A stretch of 64,000 nucleotides of DNA, taken from positions 44,182-108,181 of the forward strand of contig JANXXU010000013.1 in assembly GCA_025350465.1 (NCBI GenBank), read 5' to 3'. Source of the stretch: Alphaproteobacteria bacterium (GTDB lineage: Bacteria; Pseudomonadota; Alphaproteobacteria; Micropepsales; Micropepsaceae). A program made the translations under genes and the position numbers. Positions 9,645 to 18,895 of this stretch are shown in pieces. Below the pieces are notes generated by a model, which was given only the letters and a program-made list of their open reading frames with translations, was not told where the DNA came from and searched no databases. The number at the start of each line of letters is the position of its first letter. The stretch's first letter is position 1.

Positions 9645-10469
9645 ATGACTGAAGTAGCCACAATTGCGGCCAAGACGCGGACCAAGACAGGCACCGGCGG
9701 CGCCCGCGCGGTACGACGCGAAGGCCTCATCCCCGGCGTCGTTTATGGCGGCCAAGGCGATCCAGAATACATCTCGATCGCCGTTCGCGATTTCGACAAG
9801 CATTTTCAGACCGGGCGCATGCTGTCGACCCTCTTCGTGCTCGACATCGCGGGCAAGAAATTGCGTGTCATCCCGCGCGAGGTTCAAACGGATCCGGTCA
9901 GCGACCGCCCGATCCACGCCGACTTCCAGCGGCTGGTCGAGGGCGCGCGCATTCGCCTCTTCATTCCAGTGCATTTCAAAAACCAAGACGCATCGCCGGG
10001 CATCAAGCGCGGCGGCGTTCTCAACGTCGTGCGCCACGAAGTCGAATTCTCCTGTCCCTCGGATAAGATTCCGCAATTCATCGTCGGCGATCTAACCGGC
10101 ATGGATATCGGCGACAGCTTGCATATCTCGCACTTCAAACTTCCCGAAGGGCTGGTGCCGGTGATCCGCAGCCGCGACTTCACGGTCGCCACTGTCGCCG
10201 CGCCATCGGCGTTCGCCGAAGTCGAAACGAAGACCGCAACGACGGCCGAAGGCGAAGTGGCGGCGGAAGGTGCGGCGGCGGCTCCGGCAACGGGCGCGCC
10301 AGGCGCGGCACCGGGCGCAGCGGCTGCGGCTCCGGCAGCGGGCGGCAAGGCACCGGCAGCAGGTGGCAAAGCACCGGCGGCCGGCGCGAAGGCGCCCGCC
10401 GCAGGCGGCAAGGCTGCGGCGCCGGCTGCGGCAAAAGCACCGGCGGGCGGCAAGGGCGACAAGAAGTAA
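9645..10469 (+). CDS. rplY: 50S ribosomal protein L25 (CTC/TL5 form) with long Ala/Gly/Lys tail
   Basis: 274 residues. Residues 1-90 are the 5S-rRNA-binding L25 domain (KTRTKTGTGGARAVRREGLIPGVVYGG), and 95-190 the TL5/CTC C-terminal beta domain (PVHFKNQDASPGIKRGGVLNVVRHEVEF, SCPSDKIPQFIVGDLTGMDIGDSLHISHF). From about residue 200 the protein is low-complexity, with repeated KAPAAGG-type units ending GGKGDKK; this is longer than usual for the family. Followed by pth at a 96-bp distance, the standard order in many bacteria. A GC-rich hairpin lies between them. Confidence 0.95.
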   Translation: MTEVATIAAKTRTKTGTGGARAVRREGLIPGVVYGGQGDPEYISIAVRDFDKHFQTGRMLSTLFVLDIAGKKLRVIPREVQTDPVSDRPIHADFQRLVEGARIRLFIPVHFKNQDASPGIKRGGVLNVVRHEVEFSCPSDKIPQFIVGDLTGMDIGDSLHISHFKLPEGLVPVIRSRDFTVATVAAPSAFAEVETKTATTAEGEVAAEGAAAAPATGAPGAAPGAAAAAPAAGGKAPAAGGKAPAAGAKAPAAGGKAAAPAAAKAPAGGKGDKK

Positions 10470-10494
10470 GCGTCTCGCGCTCGCGTTCGAGATT

Positions 10495-10528
10495 GACGGC
10501 CGCCGGAGGCAATACCTCGGCGGCCGTC
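10495..10528 (+). terminator. GC-rich hairpin between rplY and pth
   Basis: GACGGCCGCCGGAGG and CCTCGGCGGCCGTC pair over 14 bp with a single bulged G and a loop of 5 nt (CAATA). No T-tract follows, so this may attenuate or stabilise rather than terminate fully. Confidence 0.45.
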
Positions 10529-10565
10529 GCTTCATCGAGCCGGATGCTGAACGGAAAGACGTGCG

Positions 10566-11177
10566 ATGCTGTTGCTCGTTGGCTTGGGCAATCCTGGAGC
10601 CGCTTACCAAGGCCATCGCCACAACGTCGGCTTCATGGCGGTGGATGCGATTGCCCGGGCGCATAATTTCGGCACTCCGCGCCTGAGGTTTCGCGGCGAG
10701 GTTCGCGAAGGCACGCTGACGAGTGCGAAGGGCGCGACGAAAACGCTGATCCTGAAGCCGATGACTTATATGAACGAAAGCGGGAATGCCGTGCGTGAGG
10801 CCGTCGAGTTTTTCAAATTACCGTTGTCGGACGTCGTGGTGATCTACGACGAGATCGATCTGGCGCCCGGTAAGGTGCGAGCGAAGGCGGGCGGCGGCAA
10901 CGCGGGACACAACGGCCTGCGCTCGATCAGTGCGCATATCGGCAATGACTATCGGCGTGTTCGTCTCGGTGTCGGTCATCCCGGCATCAAGGAGATCGTG
11001 CACATGCATGTGCTGCACGACTTTGCGAAATCGGAGCGTCAGTGGCTTGATCCGCTGCTCGACGCGGTGGCGCAAGCCGCGCCTTATTTGGCCGACAGCG
11101 ACGACGCCGGCTTCATGAACAAAGTCACATTGTTGACGGCTCCACCCAAACCGCCATCGAAGTCCAAGGAGCAATAG
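10566..11177 (+). CDS. pth: Peptidyl-tRNA hydrolase
   Basis: Releases tRNA from peptidyl-tRNA dropped by ribosomes. 203 residues. Motifs: [21 protein letters not shown] with the catalytic His in [44 protein letters not shown]. The C-terminal tail [12 protein letters not shown] is basic. Located five bases upstream of ychF, the classic pth-ychF pair. Confidence 0.97.
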   Translation: MLLLVGLGNPGAAYQGHRHNVGFMAVDAIARAHNFGTPRLRFRGEVREGTLTSAKGATKTLILKPMTYMNESGNAVREAVEFFKLPLSDVVVIYDEIDLAPGKVRAKAGGGNAGHNGLRSISAHIGNDYRRVRLGVGHPGIKEIVHMHVLHDFAKSERQWLDPLLDAVAQAAPYLADSDDAGFMNKVTLLTAPPKPPSKSKEQ

Positions 11178-11182
11178 AAACG

Positions 11183-12280
11183 ATGGGCTTCAAATGCGGC
11201 ATCGTCGGTTTGCCCAACGTCGGCAAGTCGACCCTGTTCAACGCACTCACGCAAACGGCGGCGGCGCAGGCGGCGAACTATCCGTTTTGTACGATCGAGC
11301 CGAATGTCGGCGAGGTCGCCGTGCCCGATCCTCGGCTCGATAGGCTCGCGCAGATTGCAAAGTCGGCGCAGACCATCCCAACGCGATTGACCTTCGTCGA
11401 TATCGCCGGACTGGTGCGCGGCGCATCGAAAGGCGAAGGGCTCGGCAATCAATTCCTTGCGCATATCCGCGAAGTCGATGCCGTGGCCTATGTGTTGCGC
11501 TGCTTCGACGACGGCGATGTGACGCACGTTGAGGGGCGTATCGATCCGACTGCGGACGCGGAAACCGTCGAGACGGAACTCATGCTCGCGGATCTCGAAA
11601 GTCTCGAACGGCGTGTGGCGGCGGCCGAGAAGAAGGCGAAAACCGGCGACAAGGAATCGGCGGTTCAGGTGTATGCGATGAAAGCCGCGCTGGCGCATTT
11701 GCATCAAGGGCAGCCGGCGCGCTTGACGCGCGTCAGCGAGGAACATCGACCGGTGTTCGACCAACTCGGACTGCTCACCGCGAAGCCCGTCGTCTTCGTC
11801 GCCAATGTCGACGAGGCGTCGGCCGCGACCGGCAATGCCTATTCGGCGCAGGTCGAGGAGCGCGCGAGAAAAGAAGGCGCGGCCTTCGTCGCGATCTCCG
11901 CCAAGATCGAAGCCGAGATCGCCCAACTCGGCGCTGGCGAACGCGACGAGTTTCTGCACACCCTCGGATTGAAAGAGCCCGGATTGAACCGGTTGATCCG
12001 CGCCGGCTATGCGCTGCTTGACCTGGTCACATTCTTCACCGTCGGGCCGAAGGAAGCGCGGGCGTGGACCGTGCACAAAGGCGCGCGGGCGCCGCAAGGT
12101 GCCGGCGTTATTCACACGGATTTCGAGAAGGGCTTCATCCGCGCCGAAACCATCGCCTATGACGATTATGTGGCGGGCAACGGCGAGGCGGGGGCGAAAG
12201 ACGCGGGGAAGCTGCGTCTCGAAGGCAAGGATTACGTCGTCCAGGACGGCGACGTCATGCATTTCCGCTTTGCCAATTAA
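11183..12280 (+). CDS. ychF: Redox-regulated ATPase YchF (Obg/OLA1 family)
   Basis: 365 residues. P-loop GLPNVGKSTLFNALT, switch II FVDIAGLVRGASKGEGLGNQFL, and NVDE instead of NKxD, which in this family explains ATP rather than GTP preference. A coiled-coil insertion (about 135-165) and the C-terminal TGS-type domain (TVGPKEARAWTVHKGARAPQGAGVIH, FIRAETIAYDDYV) follow. Binds ribosomes and is linked to oxidative-stress response. Start is five bases after the pth stop. Confidence 0.96.
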   Translation: MGFKCGIVGLPNVGKSTLFNALTQTAAAQAANYPFCTIEPNVGEVAVPDPRLDRLAQIAKSAQTIPTRLTFVDIAGLVRGASKGEGLGNQFLAHIREVDAVAYVLRCFDDGDVTHVEGRIDPTADAETVETELMLADLESLERRVAAAEKKAKTGDKESAVQVYAMKAALAHLHQGQPARLTRVSEEHRPVFDQLGLLTAKPVVFVANVDEASAATGNAYSAQVEERARKEGAAFVAISAKIEAEIAQLGAGERDEFLHTLGLKEPGLNRLIRAGYALLDLVTFFTVGPKEARAWTVHKGARAPQGAGVIHTDFEKGFIRAETIAYDDYVAGNGEAGAKDAGKLRLEGKDYVVQDGDVMHFRFAN

Positions 12281-12350
12281 GCCTTACCTCAAACACCCAT
12301 TTGATTCCTGCGCGATTGGCAGCCAATAATCGCGCCGGGGGTTGCCACGC

Positions 12351-13370
12351 ATGAGCGTTCTGCCGGCCTGCGCCAATTGCAATACGGCGCTTCAAGGACC
12401 GTACTGCTCGAACTGCGGGCAGAAGGCGGCGGATCTGCATCGCCCGATCTGGTGGATCCTGGGCGAGTTTATGGACGCGGTGTTCAGCTTCGACTCGCGG
12501 ACGTTTCGCACGTTGTGGCTTCTGTTCGGCGAGCCCGGCGAATTCACGCGACGTTACAATTCCGGTCATCGCGCCTCGCTGCTGCCGCCGTTCCGGCTGT
12601 TCGTGATCGCGACGTTCTTGTTTTTCTTGACACTGCAGGCCACGGGTCTGGCGCTGGTCGCGTTCAACACCAAGATCATCTCGACCAAAGGCTTGCCGCC
12701 TGAAGCTATCAAAGCCTTGCAGCAGGAGGCTTCTGCAACCGTCACCACGGACAACGACAAGACCTTTACCAGCGTTCACCTCGATTTCTTCGTGCCGATG
12801 GCATCGGGCGCCGCCAGACGAGGATTGACCGCGGAGCAAAAGGCGCGCCTCGAAAAGAACGAAGCGGACATGGACAAAGAAAATGCGGCTGAAGAAGCCG
12901 CAGACCAAAGCGGTTGGTACAAGACGCTCAGGGCTTATGGCCATCGCGTCGTTCAAGGGTTCGAGAAAGCGATGGAGGACCCGCTAAGGCTGAACGGGCC
13001 GCTCAATGTCTGGCTGCCACGCATCATGCTGGTCTTGGTGCCTGTGTTCGCGTTGCTTCTGGCCGCGGTGCATTGGTGGCCCCGCGTCTACTACGTCGAG
13101 CACCTAATTTTTGCGTTGCACATCCATACCGTAATGTTTTTCGCGCTCACGATCGTTGCTTTGGCGGTGGCGCTCTTCGGCGATACGGGATTCTTGGGTC
13201 TCGCGGTTTGGCCGATCCTGCTCGTTTATTTTTGGATGGCGATGAAGCGCGTCTACGCCCGCGGTTGGCTTCTAACTTCGCTGAAGACGATCGCGGTCTG
13301 GCTGATCTATTCGGTAATATTAACCGCCAGTTTGAGTCTCGCTCTTCTCCAGGCTTTGACGGAGCTTTGA
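12351..13370 (+). CDS. DUF3667 domain membrane protein
   Basis: 339 residues from MSVLPACANCNTALQGPYCSNCGQ; the ORF track starts three codons earlier at TTG. A short zinc-ribbon (CANC...CSNC) at residues 7-22 is followed by the DUF3667 core (WWILGEFMDAVFSFDSRTFRTLWLLF, EFTRRYNSGHRASLLPPFRLFVIATFLFF). A charged region of about 100 residues separates the first helix from three or four C-terminal helices. Function unknown; the zinc ribbon may be regulatory. Confidence 0.85.
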   Translation: MSVLPACANCNTALQGPYCSNCGQKAADLHRPIWWILGEFMDAVFSFDSRTFRTLWLLFGEPGEFTRRYNSGHRASLLPPFRLFVIATFLFFLTLQATGLALVAFNTKIISTKGLPPEAIKALQQEASATVTTDNDKTFTSVHLDFFVPMASGAARRGLTAEQKARLEKNEADMDKENAAEEAADQSGWYKTLRAYGHRVVQGFEKAMEDPLRLNGPLNVWLPRIMLVLVPVFALLLAAVHWWPRVYYVEHLIFALHIHTVMFFALTIVALAVALFGDTGFLGLAVWPILLVYFWMAMKRVYARGWLLTSLKTIAVWLIYSVILTASLSLALLQALTEL

Positions 13371-13510
13371 CGGCAAAACGGCAACCACATTACGTGCCGT
13401 TCATGCTTGGGATTACGTCGAGTTCATGGCGTGGACACGATGGCGCAATGTGCGCTGTGAGATAGTGGCATCGTTGGATTGAGCCTCCAGCACCCCATTG
13501 CAGAGATCGC

Positions 13511-13556
13511 GCCCGGCACGCTTATCCCCATTCGCGTGCCGGGCGAAATCTTTTTT
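13511..13556 (+). terminator. Intrinsic terminator
   Basis: Perfect 11-bp stem GCCCGGCACGC / GCGTGCCGGGC with a 12-nt loop, followed by GAAATC and a run of six T. The orientation with the T-run serves plus-strand transcription from the DUF3667 gene (stop 140 bp upstream). It sits between two convergent genes. Confidence 0.8.
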
Positions 13557-13592
13557 GGGACCAGGCAAAGCCGGTCCTGTTTCCCTCGCAAT

Positions 13593-14291
13593 TCAAGCCT
13601 TTTCGTTGTTCAGCCACCGGCTGAAGAAGCCAGCGCCGACGGCGCCGGCCAACGGCGCTGCCCAGAAGAGCCACAGTTGCTCGAGTGCCCAGCCGCCGAC
13701 AAATAGCGCTGGTCCAGTGCTGCGCGCCGGATTGACCGAGGTGTTCGTCACCGGAATGCTGATCAAGTGAATCAGGGTCAGCGCCAGACCTATGGAGATC
13801 GGCGCAAAGCCGGCGGGGGCGTTCTTTCCCGTCACGCTCAAGATGACGACAAGAAACATGAATGTCATGACCACTTCGGAGACGGCAGCAGAGACGAGCG
13901 AATAGCCGCCCGGCGAGTGCTCTGCAAAACCATTCGAAGCAAAACCGGCGTTGGGGTCAAAGCCTGTTGCACCGCTGGCGATGATGTAGAGAACGCCGGC
14001 GCCTGAGATCGCGCCAAGCACTTGGGCCGCCCAATAGGGTGCAATGTCTTTGAGTGGAAACCGTCCGCCGGCCCAAAGCCCGAGCGTCACCGCCGGATTG
14101 AAATGCGCGCCGGAAATCGAACCCAGTGCGTAGGCGCCGGTCAGCACGGTCAGACCAAAAGCGAAAGAAACGCCCAGCAGTCCGATACCGACATGAGGGA
14201 ATGCGGCGGCAAGCACGGCGCTGCCGCAACCGCCCAACACAAGCCAAAACGTTCCAAGAAACTCAGCGGCGATTTTGCGTTCGATATCCAT
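13593..14291 (-). CDS. aqpZ: Aquaporin Z
   Basis: 232 residues, MIP-family water channel in the inner membrane with six helices. Both NPA boxes are intact: [11 protein letters not shown] (first half) and [13 protein letters not shown] (second half, with the constriction Arg). N-terminus [29 protein letters not shown] closely fits AqpZ. The gene is divergent from the TPR protein gene at 14455, and a strong hairpin lies in the shared upstream region. Confidence 0.95.
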   Translation of the reverse strand: MDIERKIAAEFLGTFWLVLGGCGSAVLAAAFPHVGIGLLGVSFAFGLTVLTGAYALGSISGAHFNPAVTLGLWAGGRFPLKDIAPYWAAQVLGAISGAGVLYIIASGATGFDPNAGFASNGFAEHSPGGYSLVSAAVSEVVMTFMFLVVILSVTGKNAPAGFAPISIGLALTLIHLISIPVTNTSVNPARSTGPALFVGGWALEQLWLFWAAPLAGAVGAGFFSRWLNNEKA

Positions 14292-14406
14292 ATTGAGCCC
14301 TCCCTTATCCAGCGCGGATCGAGTCGCACCTATAAGGGAGGGTTATTCAGGACGGCTCGGTTGTCGATCTCTCAGTTCCCGGCCGGGGCCCGGCCGCCCG
14401 GTTACT

Positions 14407-14443
14407 GGCCACAACGCCTGGCAAAAGCCAGAGCGTTGTGGCC
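14407..14443. promoter_or_regulatory. Long hairpin in the aqpZ / TPR-gene divergent region
   Basis: GGCCACAACGCCTGGC-AAAA-GCCAGAGCGTTGTGGCC pairs over 16 bp with one bulged A and a 4-nt A loop. It ends 11 bp before the ATG at 14455, so it would lie in that gene's leader. It may be a regulatory hairpin or a terminator for something transcribed toward 14500; neither can be decided here. Confidence 0.5.
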
Positions 14444-14454
14444 TGTGCTTTGAT

Positions 14455-15936
14455 ATGGTTGCGGGGTGGGAGGGGGTGGGGACCTTGCGAACCTGGCTGG
14501 TATTAGCCGCGCTGTTGTTGGCCGGGACAGATCCCGCGCGAGCCGCCGCTCCGCAGCTTGACCAGGCTGCGGCGGCGATCGACGAGGCGCGTTATCAGGA
14601 TGCGCTCAATTTGGTGGACCGGTCCGCCGGTGCACCGGCGAGCGACGCCGATCGAGATTGGGGAAGTTATTTGAAGGCGCGCGCGTTGGTTGGGCTCGGT
14701 CGCAGTGAGGCGGCTGAAGCGGCCGTGCGGACGCGCTATCACGTGAAGCCCAGCGCATATGCCTGGGCGTCGATCGTCTCAATTTTGACGGTGCAGGGGC
14801 ACTACGATGCGGCGGCGGCGGAAATCCTGAAGCTCCCGGTGGAGAGCCTTGTTTTCGTCAATCGACTACGGCCGCGTACGGTCGAGGACATCGTCGCGGC
14901 ACTCGAGCACAGCGGTGCAAGCGATGTGCGCGATCAATTGGTAACGCGTCTGGTGATCAACAAATACGCGGGACCGACCGCCGCGCGGGTGCCGGATGTT
15001 CTGCGCCTGCGCTATGTCGGGCTGCTGCTGAAGCAAAATCACGTCGAGGACGCGGCGCACGAAACCGAGTCGCTTGAAGCACCTGCTCTGTTGGCGGCGT
15101 TGTTGGGCGATCGAGCCTATTCGGCTCTTTGGGACCATCCGGTCGTCAGCGCGCTCCTCGGTCAAGATGCGCTGGCCGCGCGTGTCGAACGCGGCGTTCA
15201 AGCACGGCTCGAGCAGCCGGTCATCTCGGCATCCGATTGGCTCGAGACGATGCATGCGCTGCGCGCGATCAACCGGCCCGCGGAGGCCGTGCGCTTGGGG
15301 CTGCATGCGATCAACGAAGCGCGGAACGAGCTGCGCGGCTCCGGCGCTTCGCTACGACTTGAGCTTGCTTATGCATATGCGGAGATGGGCGAAGCGTGGG
15401 CCGCCCGGCGGACGGCACGCGAATTGCTGCGCGAAGAGACGCAACTGGATGCGCCGACGCAGATCGCGCTTGCGAGGTTGTTGAGCGCGGCCGGCGATGA
15501 CGAGGGCGCGCTCGCGCTCGCGACGTCGATTGAAGAGGATTCGGAAAGCGACACGACGACCGCGATGGCAGATACGGTCGAGGCTTGCGCGGCGCACAAT
15601 TTGGGGCGCCTTGACCGGCGTGACGAGGTGCTCGCCGCGTTGGCGGCGTTGGGTAAGATCGCGCCGGAGGCGATGTTCAGCGCCGAACTGTGTACCGGGC
15701 ACACGAACGAAGCGATCGCAACGTTTGCGGCAATGTTGAAAGATCCAGCGACGCGGTCGCACGCCGTTCTCATCGTGCAGCTCTATGCCGATCCCCTCGA
15801 TCCAAAGACAGATCCGCGCGGCATGCGCTATCGGCTGCGGGCACTGGCGGCGAGCGAGGCGGTACAGGAGGCCCTCAAACCCTATGGCCGTACCGTTCCA
15901 TTGCCTTTCTTAAGCTCGACGGCCGATGTCTTTTAG
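14455..15936 (+). CDS. Exported protein with TPR-like repeats
   Basis: About 493 residues from the ATG at 14455 (an in-frame GTG at 14476 with a GGAGGGGG SD-like stretch is an alternative). A signal peptide is visible (LRTWLVLAALLLAGTDPARA before AAPQ). The rest is helical with TPR-like pairs such as AIDEARYQDALNLVDRSAG, ALVGLGRSEAAEAAVRTRYHV and LAYAYAEMGEAWAARRTARELL. The ORF-track extension into the aqpZ 5' end is not credible. No enzyme domain is recognised. Its stop overlaps the stop of the convergent GST gene. Confidence 0.75.
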   Translation: MVAGWEGVGTLRTWLVLAALLLAGTDPARAAAPQLDQAAAAIDEARYQDALNLVDRSAGAPASDADRDWGSYLKARALVGLGRSEAAEAAVRTRYHVKPSAYAWASIVSILTVQGHYDAAAAEILKLPVESLVFVNRLRPRTVEDIVAALEHSGASDVRDQLVTRLVINKYAGPTAARVPDVLRLRYVGLLLKQNHVEDAAHETESLEAPALLAALLGDRAYSALWDHPVVSALLGQDALAARVERGVQARLEQPVISASDWLETMHALRAINRPAEAVRLGLHAINEARNELRGSGASLRLELAYAYAEMGEAWAARRTARELLREETQLDAPTQIALARLLSAAGDDEGALALATSIEEDSESDTTTAMADTVEACAAHNLGRLDRRDEVLAALAALGKIAPEAMFSAELCTGHTNEAIATFAAMLKDPATRSHAVLIVQLYADPLDPKTDPRGMRYRLRALAASEAVQEALKPYGRTVPLPFLSSTADVF

Positions 15937-16550
15937 GGTTGCTTGACGCCCATTTTTACGAACCCGCGGGTCGAAACGACGCGGGAAAGCCAGTCGCAGA
16001 CGGCCGGGAATTTTTTGAGATTGAAGCCGCCTTCTCCGGCGCAATGCGTGTAGGCGTAAAGCGCGATATCGGCGAGCGAGTAATGATTGCCGGCGAACCA
16101 CGCGTTCTTTTTCAAGTGGCCGTCCATCACAGCGAGCGCGGCATTGCCTTTCGCGTGCCACTCCGGAATCAGGTGTTCCTTGGCGCGGAGATGTTCCTTC
16201 GAGACGAATACCATCCAGAAGCGGGCGACGGCGATGTAAGGCTCGTGACTGTATTGCTCGAAGAACATCCACTGCAGCATTTGCGCGCGCGCAAATTTGT
16301 CCGCCGGAATGAGCGGCGAGCCCTCGGCGAGGTACCAGACGATGGCATTCGATTCCGGCAGCAGGCGACCGTCGTCAAGCTCCAACAGCGGAACGCGGCC
16401 GTTTGGATTCTTCGCCAGAAACTCAGGCTGGCGCGTGAGGCCGTCCGTGACGTCGATATCGATCGTCTTCAGCGGGATGCCGAGATAGGCTGCCGTCAGC
16501 ACGACCTTGTAGCAATTGCCGGAGCGCGGATCTTGATAGAGCGTGTGCAT
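15933..16550 (-). CDS. Glutathione S-transferase family protein
   Basis: 205 residues. Thioredoxin-like N-terminal domain (MHTLYQDPRSGNCYKVVLTAAYLGIPLKTIDI, NPNGRVPLLELDDGRLLPESNAIVWYLAEG, which contains the conserved cis-Pro and Glu-Ser glutathione-binding pair) and an all-helical C-terminal domain with HYSLADIALYAYTH. Class unclear; resembles theta/beta-like bacterial GSTs. The start codon overlaps the DoxX stop by one base (TGATG), so the two are co-translated. Confidence 0.9.
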   Translation of the reverse strand: MHTLYQDPRSGNCYKVVLTAAYLGIPLKTIDIDVTDGLTRQPEFLAKNPNGRVPLLELDDGRLLPESNAIVWYLAEGSPLIPADKFARAQMLQWMFFEQYSHEPYIAVARFWMVFVSKEHLRAKEHLIPEWHAKGNAALAVMDGHLKKNAWFAGNHYSLADIALYAYTHCAGEGGFNLKKFPAVCDWLSRVVSTRGFVKMGVKQP

Positions 16551-16966
16551 CAGTCTTTCCGGTAGAAGTTGTCGATCGCCAGCGGCCCCGAGCCAAAGCC
16601 AACGAAGGCCAACAGTCCGGCGAACGTCGTCATGTTCTTCAGGAACATGATCATCTGAATAAATTGCTCGTGCCCGGCGCCGGTCATTTGCCAGAATGCG
16701 TGCAGGGTGACGGAAACCAAAATCACGAAAGCGGCTAGCAAAAGCGCCACCAGGCGCGTGTGGAGACCAATGACCAAAGTGAAGCCGCCGACGATTTCGC
16801 AGGCACCTGACAGCGGAAACAAATACTCGGCATATGGAATGCCGTGCGTTGCCATTTGCGCTATCTCGCCGCTGTCGCTCGCGCCGAAGATCTTGCCGGC
16901 GCCACCCAACAGAAAATAGGCGCCAAGAATTATGCGGCCGACGGTCGCGATGAGATGTAATGGCAT
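16550..16966 (-). CDS. DoxX family membrane protein
   Basis: 138 residues with four hydrophobic segments. DoxX signature: VGRIILGAYFLLGGAGKI at the N-terminus, SGACEIVGGFTLVIGLHTRLVALLLAAF in the middle, and FLKNMTTFAGLLAFVGFG. DoxX proteins are inner-membrane proteins of varied, often redox-related, function. Coupled with the GST gene, consistent with a thiol/oxidative-stress link (inference). Confidence 0.88.
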   Translation of the reverse strand: MPLHLIATVGRIILGAYFLLGGAGKIFGASDSGEIAQMATHGIPYAEYLFPLSGACEIVGGFTLVIGLHTRLVALLLAAFVILVSVTLHAFWQMTGAGHEQFIQMIMFLKNMTTFAGLLAFVGFGSGPLAIDNFYRKD

Positions 16967-17044
16967 GAGGTTCCCCGATTGCGTAACGCCGGACTATATC
17001 GCGGCGCGCGACAATGCAAAGAGGTTCAGGTCGCGCCCCCGTCG

Positions 17045-17548
17045 CTAGGAGAAAACCTCGGCTTGGCCGGGCGCCAGCGGATCGTCACCGTATCTGTTCG
17101 CGCCGCTTTGTCCGCCCAGGAATAGAATATTGATGAGGGGATACAGAAGGACGCCAATAACGATCATTCCGGCAACGACGGCGGTGGTGGCGACGGATGG
17201 ATCGTTCATGTCGAACGGCGGCGCCGTCCCGTTCATCTTGGCAGTGTAGTAATAATAAGCAGCGATGCCGATCGCAAACGCCAGCGGCACCGGCAACGCG
17301 TTCCACCATCCCGTCATGCCCCGATCGTGCAATCGTTTGGTCGTCACAGCGATCGAGGGCCAGAGGAAGAACAGGGCGGTGATCGTCTGAAGAACGGGCG
17401 GAGGCTGTTGGGTACGCGGATCGATAGGAAAGAGGATGAAGTCGCCGATGATGCAGGCGAACGAAAGGGCCAAATACGGCAAAGCCCAGTTCAGCCAAAA
17501 CATCTTGCGCGAAATGCGCCCATACGGCGAGAAGAGAAAGCGCCACAT
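17045..17548 (-). CDS. DUF805 family inner-membrane protein
   Basis: 167 residues, four hydrophobic helices. DUF805 features: FSPYGRISRKMFWLNWALPYLALS at the N-terminus, TTKRLHDRGMTGWWN, and a C-terminal LGGQSGANRYGDDPL motif, which is the typical ending. Function unknown. No operon partner; 78 bp from the DoxX gene. Confidence 0.9.
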   Translation of the reverse strand: MWRFLFSPYGRISRKMFWLNWALPYLALSFACIIGDFILFPIDPRTQQPPPVLQTITALFFLWPSIAVTTKRLHDRGMTGWWNALPVPLAFAIGIAAYYYYTAKMNGTAPPFDMNDPSVATTAVVAGMIVIGVLLYPLINILFLGGQSGANRYGDDPLAPGQAEVFS

Positions 17549-17648
17549 CGTTCAACCCTCTATGCTTTGCAAGCATTACCACGACACTCTCGGAGTCAAT
17601 CGAGTCCGCCACCTGCGCAGCGTTAGGTGAAGCGATGTGGCCGCGAAG

Positions 17649-18035
17649 TCATAGGGTGAAGTGGGCGCTCCTTTCGGGCTTGGCGACGATTTGCACATCA
17701 TCGCGCCAGAGGACTTGGCCAGGGTGACGAATCTTCAGCATCGCCGTAGGCTGCCCGCCCTCGGCGATAAGTCGCGCGAGTTCGCGCGCTCGCGCGATGT
17801 GCTCGCACGCCTCCGGCCGAAATCAACAAATGCCGGCGTAGATCCGCCGTCGCCGCGATGCGACGGTGAAGCGACGCGGGATCGCCAGATGCTCGTTGAA
17901 CCACTCATAGTGCTCTTCGATCGGCACGCGCAGCCAATCCGGTAAATTCGCGTCGTCGCAGGGATCGTATTCTGATCGAAACAAGCCGAACGCAGGCCGC
18001 GCCCGAGGCGTGACCACAATAAATCGCAGAAACAT
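17649..18035 (-). pseudogene. Conserved-looking hypothetical gene split by one in-frame TGA
   Basis: The ORF track shows only the first 70 codons (17823-18035, MFLRFIVVTPRARPAFGLFR...). Reading on in the same frame past the TGA at 17823-17825 gives a further 57 codons of protein-like sequence (FRPEACEHIARARELARLI, QPTAMLKIRHPGQVLWRDD) to a TGA at 17649. The combined 128 residues read as one compact soluble protein, and the other two frames are arginine-rich, shadow-like sequence. The TGA replaces what would plausibly be TGG (Trp). Most likely a recent nonsense mutation or sequencing error. Family unknown to me. Confidence 0.65.
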
Positions 18036-18258
18036 GGACGTGACTCTTCGCGTTTCGCATGGGCGCGAAGGCCGCAGGCGAATGCTCCGTGAACCGATGA
18101 TGAGGTCCGCCTAAGCCGGCGGGATCAGCGTTTCGCCGGCGGCGGCGCGGTGCGTTTGAACAGCATTGGACACGCGCCTCGTTGCGAAAGGTCGGGAGTG
18201 GGGCGGGGATGTAATCGAAGCATGCGGCAGGCACAAGCGGTAATCGCCCCTAAACGGA

Positions 18259-18294
18259 GAAGGGCGACAGAAGCTCTCGCCTCTGTCGCCCTTC
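18259..18294 (-). terminator. Perfect 13-bp hairpin downstream of the cold-shock gene
   Basis: GAAGGGCGACAGA and TCTGTCGCCCTTC are perfectly complementary with a 10-nt loop. It begins about 30 bp past the cold-shock stop on the minus strand and is followed there by TCCGTTTAGG, a weak T tract. Read as the csp terminator. Confidence 0.75.
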
Positions 18295-18324
18295 GGTCTG
18301 AGCCGCTCCGCGCGACGTAGTGCA

Positions 18325-18534
18325 CTACGCCGATTGGAGGTTCACCGCCTTGGGGCCGCGCGCGTCCGCTTCGGTGTCGAAGCTTACGCGTTGACCTTCG
18401 TTGAGCGTCCGCATTCCAGCGCGCTCGACAGCGGAGACATGGACGAATACGTCCTTGCCGCCGCCGTCGGGCGTGATGAAGCCAAAGCCCTTTGTGGCGT
18501 TGAAAAATTTGACCGTGCCGGTCTTCGAAGCCAT
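18325..18534 (-). CDS. Cold-shock protein (CspA family)
   Basis: 69 residues from [20 protein letters not shown]; the 117-residue ORF-track entry includes untranslated leader. Both RNA-binding motifs are present: RNP1 KGFGFI and RNP2 VFVHVSAVE. Ends [11 protein letters not shown]. Single OB-fold RNA chaperone. The 361 bp before the start (18535-18895) contain no gene I can support; a long 5' leader is usual for csp genes, which could account for part of it. Confidence 0.93.
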   Translation of the reverse strand: MASKTGTVKFFNATKGFGFITPDGGGKDVFVHVSAVERAGMRTLNEGQRVSFDTEADARGPKAVNLQSA

Positions 18535-18895
18535 GCCCGCAGTTCCTGATGCCAGTGGTTTCACCTTGGCGACGTACCAAGGCGTCGTGAAGAGCAATGC
18601 AATCGTCCGGAAAGACTTGGAACCAATTGCCCGGACGGAGCTCTTCGCCACCGCCGTCAAGCTTGGCCCGCACTTCACAGATGTGCAGCCGTCACTGTCG
18701 CCTCACTAGCGCTCATTTGCTCCAAAGGCAAGGTGCGCGCCCTTGCGCGGTTCCGTCGCGGTGGCGCCACGTCATTGATTTCACTGAGGATATCGCCCTG
18801 CGTCGGCGATCAATTCCGCCGCGACTGTGCGATCTCGCACGAAGCAAATTGACACTTGGCAATCGGCTGAAGATCTGAGTCCGCGGCGAGCGGCG

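Noticed and set aside
10300-10465. Possible CRISPR or tandem repeat array
   Set aside because: The repeats are codons of the Ala/Gly/Lys tail of L25, in frame and without spacers.
11084-12262. 392-aa minus-strand ORF
   Set aside because: Antisense of ychF.
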